From positions 1-25,055 of the forward strand of contig CAIYTD010000093.1 in NCBI GenBank assembly GCA_903928955.1: a stretch of 25,055 nucleotides of DNA, read 5' to 3'. The DNA comes from Oligoflexia bacterium. GTDB taxonomy: Bacteria; Bdellovibrionota; UBA1018. Positions 15,194-24,545 of the stretch are shown in pieces. The notes under the pieces were generated by a model that saw only the letters and a list, made by a program, of their open reading frames with translations, searched no databases and was not told the origin of the DNA. Positions within the stretch are counted from its first letter, which is position 1. The number at the start of each line of letters is the position of its first letter. Position numbers and translations under genes: made by a program.

Positions 15194-17125
15194 ATGATTC
15201 ATATTCACGGGATTTCTAAACAGTATGGTTCAAAAATTCTATTTGAAAATGCAGAAGCTCACATAGGACATCGATCTCGTGTCGCTTTAGTCGGTCCGAA
15301 TGGCGCGGGGAAAAGCACGTTGATTCGGATTTTATTGGCGCATGAGTCACCTGATTCTGGAAATGTCACTCGAGCCAGTCATCTCACGATTGGTTACTTG
15401 GCTCAAGAAGTTCCTCAAATTCGAGAAGGATCTATTTTATCAGAAGTCCTCCGAATGGATGGGAGAAGGGAAGGTCTTCACCAGCTCAAGGAGGAGCTGG
15501 AAGAAAACTTTTTAAAAAATCCTGAGGATCAACCTGCCTTAGAAAGGTACGGTCGTATTCTCGAAGAGCTTGATCTGATAGACGAATCACGCGTGGAAGC
15601 GAGAGCAAAGGAAATCCTTTTAGGAATGGGGTTTCAAGTGGGTGATTTTCTCCGTCCTTTGCGTGAGCTAAGCGGTGGTTGGCTGATGAGAGTTGCTCTT
15701 TCCAGGATTTTATTAATGGATCCCGACCTTCTTTTGCTAGATGAACCGACCAATCACCTCGATTTAGAGTCCCTTCTCTGGTTGGAAGAGTTTTTAATCG
15801 CATTTCGGGGCGCAATGCTCTTAGTGAGTCATGATACGGCTTTTTTGAATCGCATGGTTCATGAGGTTTTGGAAATCGATCAGAAAAAGCTTTGGATTTA
15901 TCGAGGTAATTTAGACGCCTATGCAGATCAAAAAACCCAGAGACTGGATGTTCTGAAGGCACAGTATGCAGGACAGCAGGCAAAAATTGCGGAAATTGAA
16001 AGTTTTGTAGAGCGTTTTGGTGCAAAGGCAACGAAAGCTCGACAAGCTCAAAGTCGGCTCAAGCAATTAGAAAAAATGGATTTAATTGAGTTGCCAGAAG
16101 ATCGATCTCAAGTTCGATTTCGATTTCCTCCAGCTCCCCATAGTGGAAAAGAAGTCGTGACGATGAGAAATGCGACTCTTCAATTTGGGCAAAAAACTGT
16201 TTTTAAAGATTTAGATTGGGTAGTGAGACGAGGATCCCGTGTGGCCATTGTAGGTGTGAATGGCGCAGGGAAAACAACTCTTTTAAAAGTTTTAAGTGGC
16301 CAGATTCAGCCGAGTGATGGCGAAGCACAGCTGGGGCATGAAGTGAAAGTAGGGTATTACGCTCAAATGCAGGCAGAAACCTTGAATATGAGTAAGACTA
16401 TTCTTCAGGAACTAGAAATGACGGCTCCTGAAATGCCTGTTAGCCAAGTCAGAGCAATTGCTGGGGCATTTCTTTTTACTGGAGAATCCGTTCAGAAAAA
16501 GTGTGGGGTTTTATCTGGAGGAGAGAAAGCGAGAGTTGCACTAGCAAAACTTTTGCTTTCACCTGCTAATTTTCTGATTCTAGATGAGCCTACTAATCAT
16601 TTAGATGTTGAATCCAGAGGAGTTCTTTTAGATGCCTTGCGTGACTTTGGTGGGACACTTTGCTTAGTTTCTCATGATCGTTCTTTTGTATCTCCTTTAG
16701 TGGATTCTGTTTTATTAATCGAGCCTCAGGAAAATTTGCAGCAGGGGTCTCGGGTTGTACAATTGCTCGGTGGGTACGAAGATTATCTCGAGCGAAAGAA
16801 AAAAGAAGTAGTTCTTTCAATTGGGTCAAAAAAATCCGGTCATCGATTATCTACATCGCTTTCTGATGGAAACGAAAAGGAAGAGCGATCTAAATTACCT
16901 TCTCATAACCAAATTCGAGGTTGGGAGCGAGAACGAGATCGTTTAGAGGGTGAAATTTCTCGGCATGAAAAGAGACAGAAAGAGTTGTATATTGTCTTAG
17001 CTGATTCCAATACGTATCAAGATCCATCTCAATCGTTTGTTTTGATTGAGGAGCAAAGAAATGTTGAGAGAGCTTTATCTGAAAAGCTTTCTAGGTGGGA
17101 AGAGTTATGTCTTTTATTAGCATAG
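15194..17125 (+). CDS. ABC-F family ATPase (YheS/Uup type)
   Basis: This 643-residue soluble protein has two ATP-binding cassettes and no membrane segments. The first cassette has Walker A GPNGAGKS at 34-41, signature LSGGW at 159-163 and DEPTNHLD at 183-190. The second has GVNGAGKT from 354, LSGGE at 440-444 and DEPTNHLD from 464. The linker between them carries KATKARQAQSRLKQLEKM, typical of ABC-F proteins, and the C-terminus is a charged coiled-coil extension (about 565-643). ABC-F proteins act on the ribosome in translation control or antibiotic protection; they are not transporters. Which subfamily role applies is open. It starts 3 nt after the desaturase stop and overlaps the MATE gene by 19 nt, so translation is probably coupled. 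Confidence 0.92.
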   Translation: MIHIHGISKQYGSKILFENAEAHIGHRSRVALVGPNGAGKSTLIRILLAHESPDSGNVTRASHLTIGYLAQEVPQIREGSILSEVLRMDGRREGLHQLKEELEENFLKNPEDQPALERYGRILEELDLIDESRVEARAKEILLGMGFQVGDFLRPLRELSGGWLMRVALSRILLMDPDLLLLDEPTNHLDLESLLWLEEFLIAFRGAMLLVSHDTAFLNRMVHEVLEIDQKKLWIYRGNLDAYADQKTQRLDVLKAQYAGQQAKIAEIESFVERFGAKATKARQAQSRLKQLEKMDLIELPEDRSQVRFRFPPAPHSGKEVVTMRNATLQFGQKTVFKDLDWVVRRGSRVAIVGVNGAGKTTLLKVLSGQIQPSDGEAQLGHEVKVGYYAQMQAETLNMSKTILQELEMTAPEMPVSQVRAIAGAFLFTGESVQKKCGVLSGGEKARVALAKLLLSPANFLILDEPTNHLDVESRGVLLDALRDFGGTLCLVSHDRSFVSPLVDSVLLIEPQENLQQGSRVVQLLGGYEDYLERKKKEVVLSIGSKKSGHRLSTSLSDGNEKEERSKLPSHNQIRGWERERDRLEGEISRHEKRQKELYIVLADSNTYQDPSQSFVLIEEQRNVERALSEKLSRWEELCLLLA

Positions 17126-18456
17126 GGTCACTTTTTAGGCTCGCCCTTCCCATGGTTCTTACCTATTTAGGCACTCTTTCCATGGGTTTCGTAGATATTC
17201 TATTGGTTGGAAATATTAATGCAGCTGCAATAGGAGCAGTGGGAGTAGGGTCTTGTCTCTTTTCTTGGTTTCTTGTTTTTGGTTTAGGATTATCTAGCGG
17301 GATGGAATATTTGGTTTCTCATTCCTTTGGGGAACGCAATCATAAACTTCAAGGCGAATATTTGGTTCAGGGAGTTTTGCTGCTATTGCTTATTTCTGTT
17401 CCACTTACCGTGTTGATGCTTTTTATTTCATGTCATTTAGAATTACTCGGTGTTAATCCAATAGTTTTAATGTATGCAAAAAATTATTCCATTATACTAT
17501 CATTTAGTCTCTTAAGCGCATTTCTATTTAATGTGTTCCGGCTCTATTTGAGCGCATTGAGGGTAGTTTGTCCTGCGATGATGATGCTTGTGGTGGGAAA
17601 TGTTTCCAATGCATTGATTGGGTATATTTTAGTTTTAGGCAGATGGGGTGCCCCTCGTTTAGAAGCTGAAGGCGCAGCATGGGCAACTTTAGTATCTCGT
17701 CTTCTGATGATGTTCGGCTTAGGAGTTTATTTATTCGTTTGGGATCGGAAAAATGGGAATTTACTTTTTCGAACTCCGTTTCGATACCATGCAGATCGAA
17801 TGAGAGAGCTCATTCGAATTGGCATGCCAGCTGCTTTGCAAATGGTATTTGAAGTTGGGATATTTGCATTTACCACAACTTTAATTGCACGCTTGACAGC
17901 AGATGAGCTAGCAGCACATCAAATCGTCTTAAATGTAGCTAGTTTGACCTTTATGGTTCCATTAGGGGTGAGTTCAGCAACAGCAATTTTAGTAGGACAA
18001 GCTTTAGGAAAAAAAGATCGAGTTACTGCAGTACAGGTAGGTTGGCAAGGATTTGCGCTAGGTGTAGGTTTTATGGCTGTTTCTGCATCACTTTTTTTAT
18101 GTTTTTCTCATCCTATTTTAAATTTTTTTACTCATGATGCTGCTGTTATTGCGTTAGGGAAAGAAATTTTGTTTATTGCTGCTCTCTTTCAGCTTTCTGA
18201 TGGTATTCAAGTAGTTGGAACTGGTGCGCTTCGGGGGTTAGGTGAAACCCATACTTCCATGATTTTTAATTTTTGTGGACATTGGTTGATTGGGCTTCCC
18301 ATTGGTGTTTCGCTTTGTTTTTTAGGCGGGTGGGGATTGAAGGGACTTTGGGTAGGTCTTTCTTTGGGCCTTACTGCCGTAGCTGCAGCGGTCCTTTTGA
18401 GATGGATTTTTAGGGCGCAAAATATTTTGCGTGGCCAAACACTCAATGAATGCTAG
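17107..18456 (+). CDS. MATE family efflux transporter
   Basis: I start at the ATG at 17107, preceded by GGAAG, rather than the in-frame GTG at 17095. The 449-residue protein is almost entirely hydrophobic, with about twelve membrane spans in two similar halves. It has MATE/NorM-style runs (PMVLTYLGTLSMGFVDILLVG near the start, PAALQMVFEVG and ELAAHQIVLNVASL at the start of the second half, ALRGLGETHTSM late). MATE proteins export drugs and other organic compounds in exchange for Na+ or H+; the substrate here is unknown. The start lies inside the ABC-F gene and the end overlaps the TonB-dependent receptor start by 11 nt, which supports one operon. Confidence 0.92.
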   Translation: MSFISIGSLFRLALPMVLTYLGTLSMGFVDILLVGNINAAAIGAVGVGSCLFSWFLVFGLGLSSGMEYLVSHSFGERNHKLQGEYLVQGVLLLLLISVPLTVLMLFISCHLELLGVNPIVLMYAKNYSIILSFSLLSAFLFNVFRLYLSALRVVCPAMMMLVVGNVSNALIGYILVLGRWGAPRLEAEGAAWATLVSRLLMMFGLGVYLFVWDRKNGNLLFRTPFRYHADRMRELIRIGMPAALQMVFEVGIFAFTTTLIARLTADELAAHQIVLNVASLTFMVPLGVSSATAILVGQALGKKDRVTAVQVGWQGFALGVGFMAVSASLFLCFSHPILNFFTHDAAVIALGKEILFIAALFQLSDGIQVVGTGALRGLGETHTSMIFNFCGHWLIGLPIGVSLCFLGGWGLKGLWVGLSLGLTAVAAAVLLRWIFRAQNILRGQTLNEC

Positions 18457-20941
18457 ACAATGGGCTCTCATGACTTCATTTTTAAAACTTCTCAATTTTT
18501 CTTTATTTGTTTTTTGTATTTCTCAACCTCTGGCATGGAGTTCAGTCGAGGCCTCTCTCTCTGGCATTATTTTAGACGAATCGAGGATTGCGCTTCCAAG
18601 CGTAACTGTGCGTCTCTTCAATGTGGATACCAAACAAGTTCGAGAGGAGATCACTTCTTCATTCGGGTCCTATCAATTCTTTCCTATTCCATTGGGCGAT
18701 TATCATGTTTTTATCGTTGCTTCCGGGATGAAATCGTACCAGTACGATGTTCATCTCAGTGCTGGAGGGAGCTCACATGTAGAGGTACTTTTAGTCCATG
18801 AACGGGCAGGTTCTTCTGAACAGGAGATGGTTGTAGAGGTAAAAGCTAAAAAGAAAATGCTTCAAACGCATACTTCTACTAGTAGTCATGAATTAAATCG
18901 TGCTCGAATTTCTCAGATGCCACAAGGGGGCGAGATTTCCCTTCCTAAATTGATTGCCATTACCACACCCGGAGTAGTACAGGGTGGATTTGGACAGATT
19001 TTTGTTCGAGGCAATCATGCGAATATTCAATATCAAATAGATGGAGTTCAAATGCCTGATTCACCGTCTAATGCTTTTGGTCAAGCTTTTAGTCCGAGGA
19101 ATATTGAACAAATGGAAACCATTACGGGTGGCATGCCAGCTGAATATGGTCAAAGAACCTCGGCAGTTGTAAATATCTTGACTCAATCAGGTCAAGAGAA
19201 GCCGGGGGGAGAAATCGAATTAAATTATGGTTCCTATAATACAATTTCGCCACACCTTTTGTATGGAGGCTCAAGTGAATCTGGAAGTATTCATTATTTT
19301 CTTTCGCTGAATTATAACCAGACGGATCGAGGTCTAAATACTCCTCAACCCCAATCTGAATCAAACCAATTTCAAGGGGGAACAGATTCAGTTCATAATA
19401 ACTCTTCTGGTGATAGTGAATTTGGGAAAATAGATTGGCAATTGAATAATGAAAATAAATTTTCTTTTATCATTTTTAATTCTCGAATTAACTATCAAAT
19501 TCCAAATTATCCGCCCTCATTCCAATCTACAGACCCTTACTTTCAATCCACTTTTGGTAGCGCATGGGGAATGGATTCGTCGCAAACTTCTCCCCTTTTT
19601 GTTTGGGTTCCTTCACAAACAAATAATACCCAATTTGAAAGAAATACTTATTTTCAAGTAGTCTGGAAGCGAACATTGAAAGAGAATTCTTTTTTACAGT
19701 TAGCCCCCTATTACAAGTATTCAAATATTATCGTAACAAATGACCTGACAAACGATTTAGCATCACTTTATTTTAATCCTCTCAATCCAGTTGATCCTAA
19801 TAATTCACCGGGGGCTACTCAAGCTGGTAGTTTTCCTATTCCTGCCTCACAGCCTTCTTCTTTTAGTCAAAATCGATACGTAAATAATATTGGATTAAAA
19901 GGGGACTATTTTGTTCATTCGGGTGAAAGGCATTTTTTAAAAACTGGGTTTCAAATTCAAGCGTCTCGAGCAGATGGCGTTGCTTCGCTTCAGCAAAATT
20001 TGGGAACTTCTCCCAGCATGAGTGCTGACCCTACAGTGGGATACTCAGAAAGTCTTTATATTCAGGATGATTTTACTATTTTTAAACCGCTTGTTTTGAA
20101 TGCTGGGCTCCGTTTTGATGCGACACAATTTGTTTTTGCAGGTTTGAGTCCAAGCGATTCGCTGCTTCAGCCTCGAGTAGGTTTGAATTATATGGCTACA
20201 GAGACTACTCGATTTCATGTTTTTTATGGGAAGCTTTTTCAAGCTGCGCCTGTTGAAAATCTGCGAGTGATTTCTCAGACCGGGGGTGTTCTGGTTGCTT
20301 ATAATATAAAAGCTGAGAAGGATGACTATTATGAAGCAGGAGTTGCTCAGCAGATTTTTGATCAGCAAGTACTATCCATTAATGCCTATTATCGAAATGC
20401 TGTCGATGTAATCGATGAACATCAATTATTGAGAACTGCCATTGCTCAACCTTTTAATTTTGCAAAGGGCTATGGCTATGGATTAGAGTTTTCTATTCAA
20501 GGTAAATTATCGAGAGACTGGTCCGAGTATTTTAATTATTCTTATACAGTAGCTAAAGGGTCAAATGGATCAGGTGGAATTTTACCAAGTGGAGCTTTCA
20601 GTGGTACTATTGATCAAACCCTAGATCATGTTCAAGATCATACGGCTAATTTAGGTCTGACTTATGCGAAGAGCTCATTTCTTTGGACGGGACAAATTCT
20701 TTACGGTAGTGGCCTTCGAACAGGCCCAAGTAATACTGTGAGCTTGCCGCCTCATTTTACTTTAGATACGACTGTAGGTTATCAGTTTCGAGGACAGAGT
20801 GAATGGTCGCGATTCCGATTGTCTGCAGATATTCTGAATGTTTTGGGAAATATTTATCCAATTACCGTTGCTAACGGATTCACGGGATCTCAGTATGCTT
20901 CTGGTCGGCAGTATTTTTTGAGGATTTCGAAAGAAATTTAA
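18446..20941 (+). CDS. TonB-dependent outer-membrane receptor with N-terminal carboxypeptidase-regulatory-like domain
   Basis: The ATG at 18446 overlaps the MATE stop; an ATG at 18470 and a GTG at 18431 are alternatives. A signal peptide (about 30 residues) leads into a beta-sandwich domain (LSGIILDESRIALPSVTV, then GSYQFFPIPLGDYHV) of the carboxypeptidase-regulatory type. A TonB-box-like EMVVEV and a plug follow (IFVRGNHANIQYQIDGVQMP, GGMPAEYGQRTSAVVNI). The remaining roughly 550 residues have the alternating aromatic pattern of a 22-strand barrel. It would import a ligand across the outer membrane with TonB energy. The ligand is unknown. The last residue is Ile, not the usual Phe. Its place after a MATE exporter and a lipid desaturase is unusual for a nutrient receptor. 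Confidence 0.9.
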   Translation: MNARQWALMTSFLKLLNFSLFVFCISQPLAWSSVEASLSGIILDESRIALPSVTVRLFNVDTKQVREEITSSFGSYQFFPIPLGDYHVFIVASGMKSYQYDVHLSAGGSSHVEVLLVHERAGSSEQEMVVEVKAKKKMLQTHTSTSSHELNRARISQMPQGGEISLPKLIAITTPGVVQGGFGQIFVRGNHANIQYQIDGVQMPDSPSNAFGQAFSPRNIEQMETITGGMPAEYGQRTSAVVNILTQSGQEKPGGEIELNYGSYNTISPHLLYGGSSESGSIHYFLSLNYNQTDRGLNTPQPQSESNQFQGGTDSVHNNSSGDSEFGKIDWQLNNENKFSFIIFNSRINYQIPNYPPSFQSTDPYFQSTFGSAWGMDSSQTSPLFVWVPSQTNNTQFERNTYFQVVWKRTLKENSFLQLAPYYKYSNIIVTNDLTNDLASLYFNPLNPVDPNNSPGATQAGSFPIPASQPSSFSQNRYVNNIGLKGDYFVHSGERHFLKTGFQIQASRADGVASLQQNLGTSPSMSADPTVGYSESLYIQDDFTIFKPLVLNAGLRFDATQFVFAGLSPSDSLLQPRVGLNYMATETTRFHVFYGKLFQAAPVENLRVISQTGGVLVAYNIKAEKDDYYEAGVAQQIFDQQVLSINAYYRNAVDVIDEHQLLRTAIAQPFNFAKGYGYGLEFSIQGKLSRDWSEYFNYSYTVAKGSNGSGGILPSGAFSGTIDQTLDHVQDHTANLGLTYAKSSFLWTGQILYGSGLRTGPSNTVSLPPHFTLDTTVGYQFRGQSEWSRFRLSADILNVLGNIYPITVANGFTGSQYASGRQYFLRISKEI

Positions 20942-20999
20942 CTTTTTCAAATTTCAATTTCATGTTGAGTCGGTTGCCTGAATATGGGAATAACGTAGA

Positions 21000-21722
21000 A
21001 TGGGCGCACAATGGAAGCACGCAGGAAGAATAGAAAATTCCTCTAAACGAGGAGCTTTAATTAGTAAGCTAGTCAAGGAAATTTTAGTTGCCGCGAAAGG
21101 CGGGGATCCTAATCCCGATAATAATGCTCGATTAAGGGCTGCTGTTGAGTCAGCTCGAAAAGCTTCGGTACCTCGAGAGAATATTGAAAGGGCAATTAAG
21201 AAAGGAGCTGGTCTTTTGGATGGTCAAATTCAATATGACCTTATTACCTATGAAGGGTTTGCGCCTCATAAAATTCCAGTTGTCGTGGAGTGCTTAACAG
21301 ATAATAAGAATCGAGCTGCAGCTGATATTCGAGTTTTGTTTCGGAAAGGGATGTTAGGGGCAATGGGTAGCGTGAGTTGGATGTTTGATCGTTTAGGCGT
21401 AGTCGAAGCAACTATAGCTGATCAGGGTAAGGATATTGAAACAATAGCAATTGAAGCAGGGGCTCAAAATGTAGAGCCACTTGAGTCCTATGAGGTTCCA
21501 GAGGCATCTATTGGAGCTCGGTTTTTTTGTGATCCAACGGATTTAGATGGCGTGAGTAAGTATTTAGTTCAATCAGGCTGGATTTTAACACTTTCTGAGA
21601 TGAGCTATATTGCAAAAAATCCCTTGGATTTGCCAGAGGACCAAAAAAAAGAAATTTCTGAATTTTTAAATGCGATTGACGAAAATGATGACGTTCATCG
21701 GGTTTATGCTGCTTTAAAGTAG
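21000..21722 (+). CDS. yebC: YebC/PmpR family protein
   Basis: The 240-residue protein shows the YebC start pattern (MGAQWKHAGRIENSSKRG), the run GGDPNPDNNARLRAAVESARK, IERAIKKGAG and YEGFAP, as well as AMGSVSWMFDR and the late GAQNVE. The family was annotated as transcriptional regulators; later work ties members to the ribosome and to relief of stalling at proline stretches. The length is usual. The ATG at 21000 lacks a strong ribosome site. It lies 58 nt after the TonB receptor gene and 24 nt before the cyclophilin gene, both on the same strand. Confidence 0.93.
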   Translation: MGAQWKHAGRIENSSKRGALISKLVKEILVAAKGGDPNPDNNARLRAAVESARKASVPRENIERAIKKGAGLLDGQIQYDLITYEGFAPHKIPVVVECLTDNKNRAAADIRVLFRKGMLGAMGSVSWMFDRLGVVEATIADQGKDIETIAIEAGAQNVEPLESYEVPEASIGARFFCDPTDLDGVSKYLVQSGWILTLSEMSYIAKNPLDLPEDQKKEISEFLNAIDENDDVHRVYAALK

Positions 21723-21746
21723 ATCGTAGTGAAGAGGGAGATCTTT

Positions 21747-22355
21747 ATGAAACAAGTCGTTCTAAAAAATTCGTCAGTGATATTGGCATTCTTATTTATT
21801 TTTATGAGCCCTGGGGCGGAAGCAAAGAAAAGCAAAAAAATTGCTGGAAATATTGCAATCATTGAGACTTCTGAAGGGGATATTACTATTCATTTAGCTC
21901 AAGACCGGGCACCAAAGACAGTTGAAAACTTTGTTGGATTGGCAACGGGAAAGAAGGAGTGGGTGCATCCACAATCTGGAAAAAAAATGAAAGGGACGCC
22001 CCTTTACAGTGGAACTCTTTTTCATCGTGTGATTCCTGATTTTATGATTCAAGGAGGTGATCCAATGGGTAATGGAACGGGAGGTCCAGGATATCAGTTT
22101 GAAGACGAAGTAAAATCAACTGATGAGTTTGATCGTCCTGGTCTTCTGGCTATGGCTAATGCGGGGCCCCATACGAATGGATCTCAGTTTTTTATTACTC
22201 TGAAACCCACTCCTTGGCTGAATGGCAAGCACACTATTTTTGGAGAAGTAGTGGGAGGAATGAATGTAGTGGAAAAGATTGCAAAAGTTCCGACACAAGC
22301 CAATGATGTGCCAAGTACCGCTATTCGAATTAAAAAAATTAAAATAAAATCTTAA
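21747..22355 (+). CDS. Exported cyclophilin-type peptidyl-prolyl isomerase
   Basis: I start at the ATG at 21747, since GAGGGAG stands just upstream; the in-frame GTG at 21729 would swallow that site. The 202-residue protein has a signal peptide (about 1-26, ending GAEA) and a cyclophilin domain. The catalytic run is FHRVIPDFMIQGGDP with its key Arg. It is followed by GTGGPGYQFEDE, MANAGPHTNGSQFFIT and LNGKHTIFGEV. The enzyme speeds cis-trans isomerisation at proline bonds and would help folding in the periplasm. All core residues look intact. Confidence 0.94.
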   Translation: MKQVVLKNSSVILAFLFIFMSPGAEAKKSKKIAGNIAIIETSEGDITIHLAQDRAPKTVENFVGLATGKKEWVHPQSGKKMKGTPLYSGTLFHRVIPDFMIQGGDPMGNGTGGPGYQFEDEVKSTDEFDRPGLLAMANAGPHTNGSQFFITLKPTPWLNGKHTIFGEVVGGMNVVEKIAKVPTQANDVPSTAIRIKKIKIKS

Positions 22356-22462
22356 CTTGGAAAGCAGATTATAGTCAGTTCGCGAAAAATCTCTCTTTGC
22401 TTTCAAGACTTCCCATTTTTTACTCAAACTCCTGAAAAACTGAATAAGGGGAGAGGAATCTC

Positions 22463-23995
22463 ATGTTCAAAAAGTTTTCGTTTTGGATTGTTTTTGTCTT
22501 AGTTGCTTCGATTGGATCGATGGCTTTTATTCATTGGAATACGATACGTGAATTGCATCAGAAAACAGCTGGAATTCAGCCTTTATATCAAAGGCAGAAA
22601 GCCATTGATGCGTTATCTTTGAGCTTAGAAAGATATCGCCGTATGAGTGCTAGTTTTCGGAAATTACAGGCGTCCGAATTAACGGAAATTAAAAATCGAT
22701 TGAGGCTTTCTTTTTCGAATGGAGTGAGGCGTTTGGATCAACTAGACCCGTCTTCAGAAGAAAAGGTGTTAGCTCATCAACTAGATGAGGAAATTGCTGA
22801 ACTTCTGAGGGTCAGTGCTCATATTGAGCCGCAGCTTTTTAGTCAAGATGCTTATCAAAAGCTTGAAATTCAATCCCTCCATGATGAAATTCTCTCTACC
22901 CTTGCTCGTTTAGAAAAAAGCACACAGGTTAGAATTGAAGGCCTTCGGTTTGACTCTTCCAAGTCTCAGTCGAATTCCTTGGTGTTTTTACTAGCAGTGG
23001 GGGCTTTGATTCTCATTCTTGTTCTCAGTCTTATCCTTCGTAATTATTTTATTTATGTCCGGCCTTTAAAACGGTTGCATCTCTATGCATCTCAACTCCG
23101 GCAATTAAATTCTGTTCCTTCCAATGTACCTCATTTTATCGGTATTTATGGTGACATTCAGCGGGTTTTGAATCATCTGGCTTTTACCGTAGATATGCAT
23201 ATGAGAGATCGGCATAAGTTTATTGCAGATATTGTCGCAGATTTGAAATTACCTTTAAGCATGCTTCAATCCGGTAAGTACTTACTGGAGGACACAGCAC
23301 AAAATTTAACGGTAGAACAACAAAATCAAGCGGCTGAGTCTGTTAAGAGGGGTTTAGCTATTTTTTCAGGTAGCTTAGATGATCTGAATGATATTATTGA
23401 TATCAACCGGCTGGAATCTAGGCTTCAAGAAAAAACAGTGGATTTATGTGAGCTTATTACAGACGTGTCGAGAACTTTGGTGGGCGTAGATTTAGGAAAA
23501 AGAATTTCGATTTTTGTTCCTCCCATTCCCCTCTGGGTGTCTATTGATATTCGTCGCTTTGAAAGAATATTTATTCAACTTTTTTCAAAATTGCTTTCCA
23601 TTCTTCCCTCGACAGGCGGTTTGAGTGTTTCAGTCTCTCAAATAGCACAAGGCTCTTTTAGGGGAGTAGAAGTCGTTATTCAAGATTCTGAACGTTCTAA
23701 GAGTGGGCGCCCTCAACCAGCTGGACCAGATCAAGATATTTTAAAGCACTGGATCAGTGAAAACGGTTTGAGTATGGCATTAGTTCATAAAGTAATTAAA
23801 GCTCATGGGGGTACAATTACCGCTGCAGGGGTTGCAGGAACCAGTGTAACGATTACCCTGCGGCTACCTCACGAAAGAGTCGTTACTCGAGGATTGATTT
23901 CGCCTCCTTCAGAGGATGGAGTATCAACAGAAATTCAAGGACTTGTGGTTCATAAGCAAAGAGTCAAAAAAAGAGTGGAGATGGGTGAGTCTTGA
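22463..23995 (+). CDS. Membrane histidine-kinase-like protein lacking the phospho-His (pseudokinase)
   Basis: This 510-residue protein has two membrane spans (about 8-24 and 172-192) around a mostly helical extracytoplasmic sensor region, then a HAMP-like stretch and a kinase-like half. The H-box region reads FIADIVADLKLPLSML at 253-268; in active kinases this is DVSHELRTPL, so the phosphorylated His is replaced by A259. The ATP-binding N-box (RIFIQLFSKLLS) lacks the key Asn, and the DxGxG motif is degraded (DSERSKSG at 408-415). The final GLSMAL and HGGTI elements remain. It therefore should not autophosphorylate in the usual way. It may act as an allosteric sensor or partner of another kinase. 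AGGA precedes the ATG. A STAS protein gene follows 70 nt downstream. Confidence 0.82.
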   Translation: MFKKFSFWIVFVLVASIGSMAFIHWNTIRELHQKTAGIQPLYQRQKAIDALSLSLERYRRMSASFRKLQASELTEIKNRLRLSFSNGVRRLDQLDPSSEEKVLAHQLDEEIAELLRVSAHIEPQLFSQDAYQKLEIQSLHDEILSTLARLEKSTQVRIEGLRFDSSKSQSNSLVFLLAVGALILILVLSLILRNYFIYVRPLKRLHLYASQLRQLNSVPSNVPHFIGIYGDIQRVLNHLAFTVDMHMRDRHKFIADIVADLKLPLSMLQSGKYLLEDTAQNLTVEQQNQAAESVKRGLAIFSGSLDDLNDIIDINRLESRLQEKTVDLCELITDVSRTLVGVDLGKRISIFVPPIPLWVSIDIRRFERIFIQLFSKLLSILPSTGGLSVSVSQIAQGSFRGVEVVIQDSERSKSGRPQPAGPDQDILKHWISENGLSMALVHKVIKAHGGTITAAGVAGTSVTITLRLPHERVVTRGLISPPSEDGVSTEIQGLVVHKQRVKKRVEMGES

Positions 23996-24065
23996 CATGA
24001 GTCTGGGTGGATACATTGTAACGTTGTGAAGAATTCATTACAGTTAAAAAAAAGGAAGTATCACC

Positions 24066-24458
24066 TTGAAATTAAAATCTAAATTGGTTTATTTTTTGTC
24101 TGAAACTCATTTTTTCTCACAGAATCAATCTCTTTTGGTAGTCAATCTGGTAGGTGCCCTGACTAAGAAAAATATGCATGTATTTCAAGATTGTCAGAGG
24201 CAGATTGATCAATCCACAGCTAAATGGATTGTCATTAATTTTAAAAATGCATCTTCTGAGATGGATGCGGAATTCATTCCACTATTAGATCAACTTCGTT
24301 TGAGTATTTATAAGAAAATGGCTCAATTCAAGTTCTCAGGTTTGCATCCTCGTTTAAAAGAGTGTCTCCTTCAAATGAAATTAGCTCATCCCGATGAATT
24401 AGCGATTAATCTTGCTGATGCGCTTCAAACTTTTCCAGTTGCGCATGCTGCAGCTTAG
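24066..24458 (+). CDS. STAS-domain protein (anti-sigma antagonist-like)
   Basis: The TTG start at 24066 is supported by AAGGAAG at 24052-24058, 7 nt upstream. The 130-residue product looks like one STAS domain: a strand SLLVVNLVGAL, a helix, then the strand KWIVINFKNAS, the helix EFIPLLDQLRLSI, and the strand QFKFSGLHPRLKECL. STAS proteins bind anti-sigma factors or act in partner-switch signalling, usually controlled by phosphorylation of a Ser in DSSG. Hand alignment places MDAE here, so that Ser seems replaced by Glu. The alignment is approximate. It follows the pseudokinase gene and may work with it; no anti-sigma kinase gene is in the window. Confidence 0.65.
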   Translation: MKLKSKLVYFLSETHFFSQNQSLLVVNLVGALTKKNMHVFQDCQRQIDQSTAKWIVINFKNASSEMDAEFIPLLDQLRLSIYKKMAQFKFSGLHPRLKECLLQMKLAHPDELAINLADALQTFPVAHAAA

Positions 24459-24545
24459 ATAGTTATTACAAAGATAATAGTAGCTGAATTCTTGTAGCAT
24501 GGCCTTTGTGATGTTGTTATAACGGCTCGGAATGGAGAGATTTCG

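Noticed and set aside
15486..16031. Long minus-strand frame of 181 codons inside the ABC-F gene
   Set aside because: It lies wholly antisense to a clearly conserved ATPase, so it is best read as a shadow of that coding sequence.
22353..22410. Imperfect inverted repeat (CTTGGAAAGCA / TGCTTTCAAG) after the cyclophilin gene
   Set aside because: It has a bulge and a loop of about 35 nt with no T run directly after it, so neither terminator nor riboswitch is supported.
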